From the NCBI GenBank assembly GCA_044374195.1, contig JBILOY010000001.1, forward strand, positions 124,001 through 188,000: a stretch of 64,000 nt of DNA, given 5' to 3'. The notes beneath the pieces were generated by a model that made no database searches, was not told the DNA's origin, and saw nothing but the letters and a program-made list of their open reading frames with translations. This stretch comes from CAIKZY01 sp044374195 (GTDB taxonomy: Bacteria > Actinomycetota > Actinomycetes > S36-B12). Numbering within the stretch: the first letter of the stretch is position 1; the number at the start of each line of letters is the position of its first letter. A program made the position numbers and the translations under genes. This document shows positions 26,436 to 34,655 of this stretch, piece after piece.

Positions 26436-27539
26436 GTGATCTCGAGACGCCTGCTGCCTGCGCTGACCCTCGTGGGTCTCCTGGCCGCCTGCAGCACTTC
26501 CCCGACCGCGGCACCTGATGCATCACCAAGCTCGAGTGCACCTGCACCCTCAGTGAGCGCCTCTGCGACTCCGACGCCCAGCCCCACTCCGGTACCGACC
26601 TCGCCGCTGACGGGTCTTCCCGAGACAACTCCGTCACCTGTGCTGGTCGTAAAGCTCGACAACACGCGCAATGCTCAGCCGCACGCCGGGCTCAAGGATG
26701 CAGACATTGTCTACATCGAAGAAGTCGAGTACGGCATGACGCGCATTGCTGCAGTGTTCTCCAGCATCATCCCTACGAAGATTGGTCCGGTTCGCTCGGC
26801 ACGCATCACTGACATCGATCTGCTCGCGCAATATGGCACGCCCGCCTTCGCGTACTCGGGTGCGCAGCGCAAGATGTATCCAGCCATCGACGGCGCATCG
26901 CTGATCGACGTGTCGCCGCGCAAGGGCGCGGAGGGCTATGCGCGCGACTTCGATCGTCGCGCACCGTATAACTACTTCCTTGATGGCGCCGTCGCAATCG
27001 AGCGTGCGCCCGATGCCTCACTCAATCGCGATATGGGCTTCGTGTTCTCCCCCGAGATTCCTGCCGGTGGCTTGCCCAACACCAAGGCCAAGATGACGTG
27101 GGGCTCCGCGAAGGCGATGTTCACCTTCGACCCGCTCACCGGGCTCTACAAGGTGAACCTCAACGGCGAGCGAGCAAAAGCCGAGGAAGACGACCTGGGC
27201 CAGAACGCGGCCACCGTCGTGATCCAGTACGTCAAGCAAGAGCCCTCGAAGTACTTCGACAAGGGCGGCGGAAACACCCCGCACGCGGAGACCATTGGCA
27301 CGGGCACCGCCACGGTGCTGCGCGATGGCTACTCGTACGACGTCACCTGGAACCGCCCCTCGGCGGACGTGGGCACCACCTTCACGATGGCCGATGGCAC
27401 GCCCATGGCGTTCAAACCCGGTCAGCAGTGGGTCGTGCTGCTCAATAAGAAGACTCCGGCCACCTTGTTCCCCAAGCCGGTGCCTGATGCGTCCGCACTG
27501 CCCTCCGGCAGCGCTAGCCCGAGCCCCTCTGCCAGCTAA
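26436..27539 (+). CDS. DUF3048 domain lipoprotein
   Basis: A 367-residue exported lipoprotein. The signal peptide ends in LVGLLAACSTS, a lipobox with Cys at about residue 19. A Pro/Ser/Thr-rich linker of about 35 residues follows, then the DUF3048 region (VVKLDNTRNAQPHAGLKDADIVYIEEVE, VFSSIIPTKIGPVRSARITDIDL). The tail is again Ser/Pro-rich. Function is unknown; relatives are found in Gram-positive envelopes. It is divergent from the helicase and 17 nt upstream of cruF. Confidence 0.85.
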   Translation: MISRRLLPALTLVGLLAACSTSPTAAPDASPSSSAPAPSVSASATPTPSPTPVPTSPLTGLPETTPSPVLVVKLDNTRNAQPHAGLKDADIVYIEEVEYGMTRIAAVFSSIIPTKIGPVRSARITDIDLLAQYGTPAFAYSGAQRKMYPAIDGASLIDVSPRKGAEGYARDFDRRAPYNYFLDGAVAIERAPDASLNRDMGFVFSPEIPAGGLPNTKAKMTWGSAKAMFTFDPLTGLYKVNLNGERAKAEEDDLGQNAATVVIQYVKQEPSKYFDKGGGNTPHAETIGTGTATVLRDGYSYDVTWNRPSADVGTTFTMADGTPMAFKPGQQWVVLLNKKTPATLFPKPVPDASALPSGSASPSPSAS

Positions 27540-27544
27540 CTGCC

Positions 27545-27550
27545 TACACT
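27545..27550 (+). promoter_or_regulatory. -10 element TACACT of cruF
   Basis: TACACT is followed by GGCCGC and the ATG at 27557, just after the DUF3048 stop. It gives the carotenoid genes their own start site. Confidence 0.5.
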
Positions 27551-27556
27551 GGCCGC

Positions 27557-28357
27557 ATGAGCGTGCGGATCTATACGGGGCCGCACTCTGACCGTGGCGG
27601 CCCGCCCACCGGCTGGATCCCCTACCTGCCCTGGGGCCTGGCCTTCGCCACGATCCTCGGCCAAATCATCTGGATCCTCGTCTCGGGTACCCCTCGCGTG
27701 GCGCTCACCATGTTCACGGTCGTCACCTTCTTTCTTGCATCTGTTACGCATGCCTACATCTCGCGCGGCCTGGCCTGGGCGGCGAGCTACACCGGCATCA
27801 CCGTGGCCTTCGGCTGGGCGATCGAGTTCCTCGGCATCACGACCCAATTCCCGTTCGGCGAGTACCAGTACGAGAACCTGCTGGGCCCGACTCTCATGGG
27901 CGTGCCACTGGTGATCCCGCTGGCGTGGTCGATGATGGCCTACCCCTGCCTGCTGGCGGCCGAGCGACTGTCGAGCACCTATCTCGGCACCGCGATTCTC
28001 GGTGGCATCCTGCTGGCCTCGTGGGATCTCTTTCTCGATCCGCAGATGGTCGGCGAGGGCTACTGGACCTGGGCTGACACCGGCTGGGAGTTGCCGGGCA
28101 TTCCCGGTATCCCGCTGCAGAACTTCCTGGGCTGGCTGCTCGCATCAGTCGTGCTGATGGCGTCGTTGTCCAGGCTGCCGCGCAAGGTTGCACGCGATGG
28201 CGTGCCGACGATGATGCTGATTTGGATCTACGCCTCCAATGTGTTCGCAGCCCTCGTCTTCTTCGGCAAGCCGGGCGTGGCGATCTGGGGGCTGGTGTGC
28301 ATGGGCATCGTGATGGTGCCGTGGATGTGGCGGATTTGGAGCGAACCGCAATGGTGA
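27557..28357 (+). CDS. cruF: CruF-like carotenoid 1',2'-hydratase (DUF422)
   Basis: A 266-residue polytopic membrane protein of the carotenoid-biosynthesis DUF422 family, which includes CruF of cyanobacteria and bacterioruberin hydratases. Conserved parts are WAIEFLGI, FGEYQYENLLGP, LASWDLFLDPQMV and PLQNFLGWLL. The reaction adds water across the psi-end C-1',2' bond of gamma-carotene- or lycopene-type carotenoids. The last residues (SEPQW-stop) are encoded by the first copy of a 32-bp tandem repeat. It heads a unit with the GT2 and crtD-like genes. Confidence 0.85.
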   Translation: MSVRIYTGPHSDRGGPPTGWIPYLPWGLAFATILGQIIWILVSGTPRVALTMFTVVTFFLASVTHAYISRGLAWAASYTGITVAFGWAIEFLGITTQFPFGEYQYENLLGPTLMGVPLVIPLAWSMMAYPCLLAAERLSSTYLGTAILGGILLASWDLFLDPQMVGEGYWTWADTGWELPGIPGIPLQNFLGWLLASVVLMASLSRLPRKVARDGVPTMMLIWIYASNVFAALVFFGKPGVAIWGLVCMGIVMVPWMWRIWSEPQW

Positions 28358-28389
28358 GCTGGATGAACTCGTGCGAACCGCAATGGTGA
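28351..28389 (+). CDS. 12-codon relay mini-ORF 1
   Basis: ATG at 28351 overlaps the cruF stop (ATGGTGA). It encodes MVSWMNSCEPQW and stops at 28389, inside copy 2, where the next ATG begins. It may only pass ribosomes along. Confidence 0.35.
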   Translation: MVSWMNSCEPQW

Positions 28390-28421
28390 GCTGGATGAAC
28401 GCGAGCGAACCGCAATGGTGA
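28383..28421 (+). CDS. 12-codon relay mini-ORF 2
   Basis: ATG at 28383 overlaps the stop of mini-ORF 1. It encodes MVSWMNASEPQW and its TGA (28419-28421) overlaps the GT2 start ATGGTGATG. Confidence 0.35.
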   Translation: MVSWMNASEPQW

Positions 28422-29527
28422 TGCGTCGGATCGTCACTGTGGGTTCACTCGCGGCGATCGGCATAGCGGCGCACACCGCTTACAACCTGCGCGAGCTGCG
28501 TCGACCTGCCCCGGTGAATTCAGATCTCGACGAGCCGGTCTCGGTGATCATCCCCGCGCGCAATGAGATCGCGCATATCGAGGCCACCGTGCGCAGCGTG
28601 CTCGCGCAAGAGCGCGTGTTGAATCTGCAGGTCATCGTGCTCGATGATGGCTCGACGGATGGCACCGCTGAGGTTCTCGCCTCGATCATCGACCCACGTC
28701 TGCTCGTCATCACAATGCCCGATTCCGAGCTGCCGCAGGGCTGGCTCGGCAAGCCCTATGCCTGCTACCGCGCGAGCACGATGGCGATCGGCGAGATCTT
28801 GGTATTCGTCGATGCCGATGTGCTGCTCGAGCCCGATGCCGTCGCGTCATCGGCCGAGCACCTGATTCGCGAGGGCATGAGCCTGGTCTCGCCGTATCCG
28901 CGTCAGCTCGCCGGTAGCTGGCTCGAGTACCTCGTCCAGCCTCTCGTCACCTGGTCATGGGCATCGACGATGCCCCTCGGCTGGGGTCGGCGAACTCAGC
29001 GCCCATCGCTCTCCGCGGCGAACGGCCAGTTCATCGTGATGTCCGCCGCTGCGTATCGCCGCATCGATGGTCACGCCGCGGTGAAGGACGAAGTCATTGA
29101 GGACGTCGCATTGATGCGCGCGGTCAAACGCGATGGCGGTCTCACCGAGACCATGGATGGCTCGCAGATCGCGCAGTGCCGGATGTACGAGGGCACGGAA
29201 GCTGTCGTGAATGGCTACTCGAAGTCACTGTGGGCGGCATTCAATGGGCCTGCAGGCTCGGCGGCCGTGAATGCCCTTCTCGTCGGCGCCTTCGTCGTGC
29301 CCGCAGTGGGCATGATCGCGGCGCGCGATCGCACGACGCGTCGCATCGGCGCACTCGGTTACGCCGCGGGCGTGCTGAGTCGCACCCTGGTCGCGCAACG
29401 CACCGGCGAGTCACTCGCAGCCGCCGCTGCCCAACCCGCTTCCATCGCAGCCTTCACTGCACTGAACGTGATCTCCTGGCGCCGTCATCTTCAGGGCACG
29501 GCATCGTGGAAGGGCCGCTCGGTATGA
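28415..29527 (+). CDS. CruG-like family 2 glycosyltransferase (carotenoid)
   Basis: A 370-residue membrane-associated GT2 enzyme. An N-terminal helix is followed by the GT-A start PVSVIIPARNEIAHIEATV, the DDGSTDGT motif, a DXD-type FVDADVLLEPDA and EDVALMRAVKRDGG. The C-terminus is hydrophobic. Its position between cruF and a crtD-like gene suggests transfer of a sugar to the hydroxyl made by CruF, as CruG does. Starts at 28415 (ATG) and 28421 (ATG) are both possible. It overlaps the next gene by 4 nt. Confidence 0.8.
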   Translation: MVMRRIVTVGSLAAIGIAAHTAYNLRELRRPAPVNSDLDEPVSVIIPARNEIAHIEATVRSVLAQERVLNLQVIVLDDGSTDGTAEVLASIIDPRLLVITMPDSELPQGWLGKPYACYRASTMAIGEILVFVDADVLLEPDAVASSAEHLIREGMSLVSPYPRQLAGSWLEYLVQPLVTWSWASTMPLGWGRRTQRPSLSAANGQFIVMSAAAYRRIDGHAAVKDEVIEDVALMRAVKRDGGLTETMDGSQIAQCRMYEGTEAVVNGYSKSLWAAFNGPAGSAAVNALLVGAFVVPAVGMIAARDRTTRRIGALGYAAGVLSRTLVAQRTGESLAAAAAQPASIAAFTALNVISWRRHLQGTASWKGRSV

Positions 29528-31020
29528 GCCGCGTGATCGTGATCGGCGGTGGCGTGGGCGGCATGGCCACCGCAGCCCGCCTGTCGGTCAAGGGTCACAC
29601 TGTCACGCTGATTGAGCAGTCCGGTCGACTCGGCGGCAAACTCGGTCGTTACGAGCGCGAGGGCTTCGTCTTCGATACCGGGCCATCACTGTTCACCCTG
29701 CCTGCCGTCTATCGCGATCTCTTCCTCAAGACCGGCGGCGCCCTCGAGGATGCCGTTGACTTGCAGGAGATCGATCCCGCTTTCGGCTACCACTTCGCCG
29801 ACGGCACGAGTGTTGTCATCCCAGGGGTAAATTCGGCACGTGCAGCCGATGCAATGCAGGAAGCCTTCGGCGGCACGGCGGGCGCTGACTGGCGCGCCTT
29901 CACCGAACGAGCCGGCGCAATGTGGCGCATTACCCGCGAGCCGTTTCTGCAGTCACCGCTGCCCGACTGGCGCACGTTGATGTCGCTGGCCCGCAACCCC
30001 GGCGATGTTCGCACGATCGCTCCGTTCTCGAACCTTCGCAAGCTCGGGCGCGAGTACCTGAAGGATCCTCGCCAGCGCCAATTGCTCGATCGCTACGCCA
30101 CTTACACCGGCTCCGATCCGCGGCAGGCGCCAGCAGTGCTCGCCACGATCCCCTATATCGAGCAGACCTTCGGTGCCTGGCATCTCGGCGGCGGTGTCAG
30201 CGATCTTGCCCGCGCACTTGAGCACAGACTCGGCGAGCGCGGTGTCACCGTGCGCCTGAATACGTCGGTCTCGCGCATCACATTGAAGGAAGGCGTAGCC
30301 AGCGGTGTCGAGCTCGCTGACGGCAGTGCAATCGAAGCCGAGATCGTGGTAGCCAATGCCGATGCATCACAGGTGTACGGCACCCTCGTCGACGATCCGC
30401 GCGCAACCAAGGCCGAGGAACGACTGGCCAAGGCAACGCCTTCTCTCGCCGGTTTCGTCATGCTGCTGGCCGTCGATGGCCGCACCGACGGTCTGCACCA
30501 TCACAATGTGTGGTTCCCGAAGGACTACGACATGGAGTTCGACGACATCTTCGGCCGCAACCCCTGCCCCCCGCGCGATCCCGCGATCTACGTGTGTGCG
30601 CCTGATGACCCGCGTATGCGCCCGAGCGACGACACCGAGTCATGGTTTGTCCTGGTCAATGCACCGCGCCATTCGACGACTGGCGCCGAGGGCGCGATCA
30701 ACTGGGATGCACCGGGCCTCGCCGATTCATATGCCACGCATGTGCTCGATCTGCTCGCTGCACGCGGCATGGATGTTCGCGACCGCATCCGATGGAGCGA
30801 GATTCGCACCCCTGCTGATCTCGAACGCAGCACACGTGCCCCCGGCGGATCCATCTACGGCACCTCGAGCAATGGCTCGCGCGCGGCATTCCAGCGACCG
30901 GCCAATCAGTCGGAGATTCCGGGGCTTTATCTCGTCGGCGGCTCGTCGCATCCGGGTGGCGGATTGCCGCTGGTTGGTATGGGTGCCGAAATCGTCGCCG
31001 AGATCATCGGCCGGGCTTAG
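29524..31020 (+). CDS. CrtD/CrtI-like carotenoid desaturase
   Basis: A 498-residue FAD-dependent amine-oxidase-fold enzyme. It has the N-terminal dinucleotide motif VIVIGGGVGGMATAARL, the FDTGPSLFTLP loop and the C-terminal GGSSHPGGGLPLVGMGAEIVAEII of the phytoene desaturase family. Because a second copy (crtI) is present downstream and this one clusters with cruF and a glycosyltransferase, a 3',4'-desaturase (CrtD) role is inferred. A ketolase is not excluded. The ATG at 29524 overlaps the GT2 stop; the open frame upstream is a shadow. The stop codon abuts that of metF. Confidence 0.82.
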   Translation: MSRVIVIGGGVGGMATAARLSVKGHTVTLIEQSGRLGGKLGRYEREGFVFDTGPSLFTLPAVYRDLFLKTGGALEDAVDLQEIDPAFGYHFADGTSVVIPGVNSARAADAMQEAFGGTAGADWRAFTERAGAMWRITREPFLQSPLPDWRTLMSLARNPGDVRTIAPFSNLRKLGREYLKDPRQRQLLDRYATYTGSDPRQAPAVLATIPYIEQTFGAWHLGGGVSDLARALEHRLGERGVTVRLNTSVSRITLKEGVASGVELADGSAIEAEIVVANADASQVYGTLVDDPRATKAEERLAKATPSLAGFVMLLAVDGRTDGLHHHNVWFPKDYDMEFDDIFGRNPCPPRDPAIYVCAPDDPRMRPSDDTESWFVLVNAPRHSTTGAEGAINWDAPGLADSYATHVLDLLAARGMDVRDRIRWSEIRTPADLERSTRAPGGSIYGTSSNGSRAAFQRPANQSEIPGLYLVGGSSHPGGGLPLVGMGAEIVAEIIGRA

Positions 31021-31926
31021 CTACTTGGCGTGAACGCCGAGACCAAGGGCCTCGTAGACCTGCCGAGTCGAGGTTGAGCGGTTCAGCGTGTAGAAGTGAA
31101 TGCCCGGGGCACCCATGTCGAGGAGTTCTTGCGCCATCTCGGTCGCGACCTCGACACCGAGGGCACGCACAGCATCGGAGTCGTCGGCGATCGCATGGAA
31201 GCGGGCGGCGAGCTCCTGCGGGAATTGCGCTCCAGAGAGTGCCGCGAAGCGCTCGATCTGTGACACGTTGGTGACGGGCATGAGGCCGGGCACGATCGGC
31301 ATCGTGCAGCCGTGCACCGCACTGCGATCGCGCAGACGCGCGTAATCCTCCGCGCGGAAGAAGAACTGGGTGATCGCGAACTCGGCGCCGGCGTCCTGCT
31401 TCATCGCGAGAACCCGGGCATCCTGCTCGAGGTCAGGTGACTCGGGGTGACCCTCGGGGAAGGCGGCCACGCCAATGCTGAAGGTGCCGAGCGACTCGAT
31501 GAGCTCGACGAGTTCGGTGGCATTACTCAGGCCATCGGGGTGCGCATGCCAGTCGGCCTCCGGCCCGCCGGGCGGATCGCCGCGCAGGGCCAAGATCGTG
31601 TTGATGCCCGCATCGGCGTACTGCCCGATTACTCCACGCACCTCATCGCGGCTAGCGCCGACGCAGGTCAGGTGAGCGACGGGAAGAAGGGTGGTCTGTT
31701 CCGCGATCTCCTGGGTGATGCGCACCGTGCGGTCACGGGTGGAGCCACCGGCGCCGTACGTCACCGAGACGAAGCTCGGGCTCAGTGACTCGAGGTCACG
31801 CACGGTCTCCCAGAGGGCACTTTCGCCCTCGTCGGTCTTCGGCGGGAAGAGCTCGAAGGAAAAGGAGCGCTCGCCCTCGGCCAGTGCTTGCCCCAAGGGC
31901 ACGCGGTCGGCAGAGATCTCGGGCAT
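31021..31926 (-). CDS. metF: MetF-type methylenetetrahydrofolate reductase
   Basis: A 301-residue TIM-barrel flavoenzyme reducing 5,10-methylene-THF to 5-methyl-THF for methionine synthesis. Characteristic parts are FSFELFPPKTDEGE, SVTYGAGGSTRDRT, LTCVGASRDEV, NTILALRGDPP, EFAITQFFF and PIVPGLMPVTN. The ATG at 31926 follows a TAGGCT -10 by 7 nt; the longer frame upstream runs through direct repeats and is rejected. It sits between the two carotenoid blocks, divergent from crtE, as in the metF-like/idsA2 arrangement of mycobacteria. Confidence 0.93.
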   Translation of the reverse strand: MPEISADRVPLGQALAEGERSFSFELFPPKTDEGESALWETVRDLESLSPSFVSVTYGAGGSTRDRTVRITQEIAEQTTLLPVAHLTCVGASRDEVRGVIGQYADAGINTILALRGDPPGGPEADWHAHPDGLSNATELVELIESLGTFSIGVAAFPEGHPESPDLEQDARVLAMKQDAGAEFAITQFFFRAEDYARLRDRSAVHGCTMPIVPGLMPVTNVSQIERFAALSGAQFPQELAARFHAIADDSDAVRALGVEVATEMAQELLDMGAPGIHFYTLNRSTSTRQVYEALGLGVHAK

Positions 31927-31933
31927 GGGGGCA

Positions 31934-31939
31934 AGCCTA
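31934..31939 (-). promoter_or_regulatory. -10 element TAGGCT of metF
   Basis: On the minus strand TAGGCT is followed by seven nucleotides and the ATG at 31926. Confidence 0.5.
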
Positions 31940-31941
31940 CG

Positions 31942-32009
31942 GTGCGTGCCCGCATGGGGCATGCAGGGAGAGAGAGTGCGTGCCCGCTTCGGGCATGCAG
32001 GGAACAAGG
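31942..32009. repeat. 34-bp direct repeat in the metF-crtE divergent promoter region
   Basis: Two copies (31942-31975 and 31976-32009) match at 26 of their first 28 positions. Each contains a TGCCC-N5-GGGCA dyad; in copy 2 it is a full TGCCCG-CTT-CGGGCA palindrome. They lie between the -10 elements of metF and crtE and could be operator sites. Confidence 0.75.
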
Positions 32010-32017
32010 GGCTCCCG

Positions 32018-32023
32018 TAGGCT
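32018..32023 (+). promoter_or_regulatory. -10 element TAGGCT of crtE
   Basis: TAGGCT is followed by GGCGGG and the GTG at 32030. It is the start site for crtE-crtI and perhaps the downstream genes. Confidence 0.5.
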
Positions 32024-32029
32024 GGCGGG

Positions 32030-33100
32030 GTGACTTCGCCCCTGGACGCTGCTGATCTTCGGGCCCGGGTGCAGCCGCTGATCGATACTGCACTGGCCGA
32101 GCAGGGTGAGATCTTGACCTCGGTCGGCGATGACCTCACCCCCATGATCGAGTCTTTGCAGGGTCTGCTGGCCGGCGGCAAGCGCCTACGCCCGGCTTTT
32201 TGCTACTGGGGCTGGCGCAGCACCGGATACGACCCGGCCCTCGATGACCAAGCGATGAAGGCTGCTGCCTCACTGGAATTCCTGCAGGCGTGCGCCCTCA
32301 TCCATGACGACGTCATGGATGGCTCCGATACCCGTCGCGGCATGCCCGCAGCGCACCGTAGGTTCGCGCACCTGCACCGTGGCGAGGGTTGGTCGGGCTC
32401 CCCCGAGAACTTCGGCCTGGGCGCGGCGATCTTGCTCGGCGATCTCTGCCTGTCGTGGGCTGACGAAATGCTTCTCGGCAGCGGCATGCCGGCCGAGGCC
32501 ACTAATCGCGCAAAGGCCGTGTACGACCTGATGCGTACCGAACTCATGGCCGGTCAGTACCTCGATCTTCTCGAGCAGGCACGCGGCGGCGGCTCAGTCG
32601 AGCGCGCACTGCGCGTCGTGCGCTACAAGTCGGCGAAGTACACGATCGAGCGTCCGTTGCATGTCGGCGCAGCGCTCGCGGGAGCCTCAAGCGAGGTCGT
32701 CGACGCTCTGTCGGGCTATGGCCTGCCGCTCGGCGAGGCTTTCCAGCTGCGCGACGACATCCTTGGCGTCTTCGGCGATCCGGCCGAAACAGGCAAGCCG
32801 GCCGGCGATGATCTTCGCGAAGGAAAGCGCACCGTTCTCATTGCCATCGCACATGAGCGTGCGAACCCCCATCAGGAGCGCACCTTGCGTGAACTCGTCG
32901 GCGATCCGGGCCTCGATGCCTCCGGCGTCACCGAACTGCGCACGATCATCGCTGATACCGGCGCACTCGAGTACACCGAGAACCTGATCACCGAACTTTT
33001 GGCTACGTCACTCTCTGCGGTCGCCCATCCGGGCATCACTGCGGAGGGCCAGGAGATCCTCACCCAGCTCGCATATGCGGCAACCAAGCGATCGGTCTGA
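32030..33100 (+). CDS. crtE: CrtE/IdsA-type geranylgeranyl diphosphate synthase
   Basis: A 356-residue trans-polyprenyl diphosphate synthase. The first Asp-rich motif is in CALIHDDVMDGSDTRRG and the second in LRDDILGVFGD, with GGKRLRP and KSAKYTIERPLHVGA between structural helices. It makes GGPP from IPP and shorter allylic diphosphates, feeding phytoene synthase. The GTG start fits the -10 spacing. It is 1 nt from crtI. In Mycobacterium the orthologous slot holds idsA2. Confidence 0.92.
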   Translation: MTSPLDAADLRARVQPLIDTALAEQGEILTSVGDDLTPMIESLQGLLAGGKRLRPAFCYWGWRSTGYDPALDDQAMKAAASLEFLQACALIHDDVMDGSDTRRGMPAAHRRFAHLHRGEGWSGSPENFGLGAAILLGDLCLSWADEMLLGSGMPAEATNRAKAVYDLMRTELMAGQYLDLLEQARGGGSVERALRVVRYKSAKYTIERPLHVGAALAGASSEVVDALSGYGLPLGEAFQLRDDILGVFGDPAETGKPAGDDLREGKRTVLIAIAHERANPHQERTLRELVGDPGLDASGVTELRTIIADTGALEYTENLITELLATSLSAVAHPGITAEGQEILTQLAYAATKRSV

Positions 33101-33101
33101 C

Positions 33102-34652
33102 ATGAACGCGCTCTCCCGCTGGATCCCCACCGGCACTCCTCGCACCGTGAGCGGCGCGACCGACAACGTCGTGATCGTGGGTGCTGGCCTTGCCGGCCTT
33201 TCTGCCGCAATGCGCCTGGCAGGTGCGGGGCGCAAGGTCACGGTCATCGAAAGCGAGTCTGTGCCCGGCGGTCGTGCAGGGCGTCTGAACCTGACATCAC
33301 CCGATGGCGTCTTCCGTATCGACACCGGCCCCACCGTGCTGACCATGCCCGATCTCATCGCCGACTGCTTCGACTGCCTGGGCGAGGAGATGAGCGACTG
33401 GCTGACCCTCGAGCCGGTGGCGCCGCTGTATCGCTCGTTCTATCCCGATGGCTCAGTACTCGACGTGCACTCGAATGTCGACGAGATGGCCGCTGAGATC
33501 GAGTCCGTGATCGGTCCTGACGAGGCTGCCGGGTATCGCCGCTACGTCGACTTCGTCTCCAAGCTCTACAAGTACGAGATGAAGGACTTCATCGACCGCA
33601 ATATTGACTCCCCACTTGACCTGCTGACTCCCGATCTCGCCAAGCTCGTCGCAATCGGCGGTTTCCGCAAGCTCGCACCGAAGGTGCGCGAGTTCATGAA
33701 GGATCCTCGTACCGAGCGCATCTTCTCCTTCCAGGCGATGTACGCCGGACTCTCGCCGTATGACGCCTTGGCGATCTACGCCGTGATCGCCTACATGGAT
33801 TCAGTTGCAGGTGTCTTCTTCCCCAAGGGTGGCATGCACGCACTGCCCGAGGCGATGGCCAAGGCAGCCGAGAAGCACGGTGTGACGTTCATGTACAACA
33901 CGACGGTCACCTCCGTCGAGACTTCAGGCAACCGCGCGGTTGCCGTTCTCACCTCAAATGGCGAGCGCATTCCCGCCGACACCGTCGTACTCAACCCTGA
34001 CCTGCCCGTCGCCTACCGCGATCTGCTCGGCAAGGAGCCGTGGTCGGTCCGCCGCCTGAACTACTCCCCCTCCTGCTTCCTGCTGCTTGCCGGCTCGAGC
34101 GCCAAGTACACGAAGACCACTCACCACAACATCCACTTCGGCAAGTCGTGGCGTGGCGTGTTCGATGAGCTCATCGACAAGCAGCAGCTGATGAGCGATC
34201 CGAGCATCCTCGTCACTAATCCCACGTATTCAGATCCCGATCTCGCACCCGCGGGCAAGGAGATCTACTACGTGCTCTTTCCGACGCCGAACCTCGATGC
34301 CGACATCGACTGGCGCGTCGAGGCTCCTCGTTACCGCGACCACATGGTCGAGATGCTCGAGAAGCGCGGCTACATCGGCTTCGGCGATGCCATCGAGGTT
34401 GAGAGCACGACATCCCCGCTCGACTGGCAGGCACGCGGCATGGAGCGCGGCGCTCCGTTCGCGGCCGCGCACTCCTTCTTGCAGACCGGCCCGTTCCGGC
34501 CGAGCAACATGTGGGGCGAGAACGTCGTATTCACCGGTTCGGGCACACAGCCAGGTGTCGGCGTGCCGATGGTGCTGATCTCCGGCCGACTCGCGGCCGA
34601 GCGCATTACCGGTGTCGATCGCTCGTATTCATCGCGCGCCCGTAGGGTCTAA
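33102..34652 (+). CDS. crtI: CrtI phytoene desaturase
   Basis: A 516-residue FAD enzyme that introduces double bonds into phytoene to give lycopene. It carries VVIVGAGLAGLSAAMRLAGAG, the FRIDTGPTVLTMPDL loop, MKDPRTERIFSFQAMYAGLSPYDA and the C-terminal TGSGTQPGVGVPMVLISGRLAAERI. The ATG at 33102 follows the crtE stop by 1 nt; the longer frame overlaps crtE. Position between crtE and crtB supports the main desaturase role. Confidence 0.93.
   Translation: MNALSRWIPTGTPRTVSGATDNVVIVGAGLAGLSAAMRLAGAGRKVTVIESESVPGGRAGRLNLTSPDGVFRIDTGPTVLTMPDLIADCFDCLGEEMSDWLTLEPVAPLYRSFYPDGSVLDVHSNVDEMAAEIESVIGPDEAAGYRRYVDFVSKLYKYEMKDFIDRNIDSPLDLLTPDLAKLVAIGGFRKLAPKVREFMKDPRTERIFSFQAMYAGLSPYDALAIYAVIAYMDSVAGVFFPKGGMHALPEAMAKAAEKHGVTFMYNTTVTSVETSGNRAVAVLTSNGERIPADTVVLNPDLPVAYRDLLGKEPWSVRRLNYSPSCFLLLAGSSAKYTKTTHHNIHFGKSWRGVFDELIDKQQLMSDPSILVTNPTYSDPDLAPAGKEIYYVLFPTPNLDADIDWRVEAPRYRDHMVEMLEKRGYIGFGDAIEVESTTSPLDWQARGMERGAPFAAAHSFLQTGPFRPSNMWGENVVFTGSGTQPGVGVPMVLISGRLAAERITGVDRSYSSRARRV
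34643..34648 (+). promoter_or_regulatory. -10-like TAGGGT before the mptA/B-like gene
   Basis: TAGGGT is followed by CTAACCC and the GTG at 34656. It overlaps the end of crtI, so an internal start is possible but uncertain. Confidence 0.35.
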
Positions 34653-34655
34653 CCC

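Larger units (their letters stand above)
28341..28421. repeat. 32-bp tandem triplication at the cruF/GT2 junction
   Basis: Copies begin at 28341, 28373 and 28405; the third is truncated after ATGGTGATGCG. Each unit carries GCGAACCGCAATGGTGA. Copy 1 supplies the cruF stop and copy 3 the GT2 start, so a single ancestral copy would have put the stop and start in an 8-nt overlap. Confidence 0.9.
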
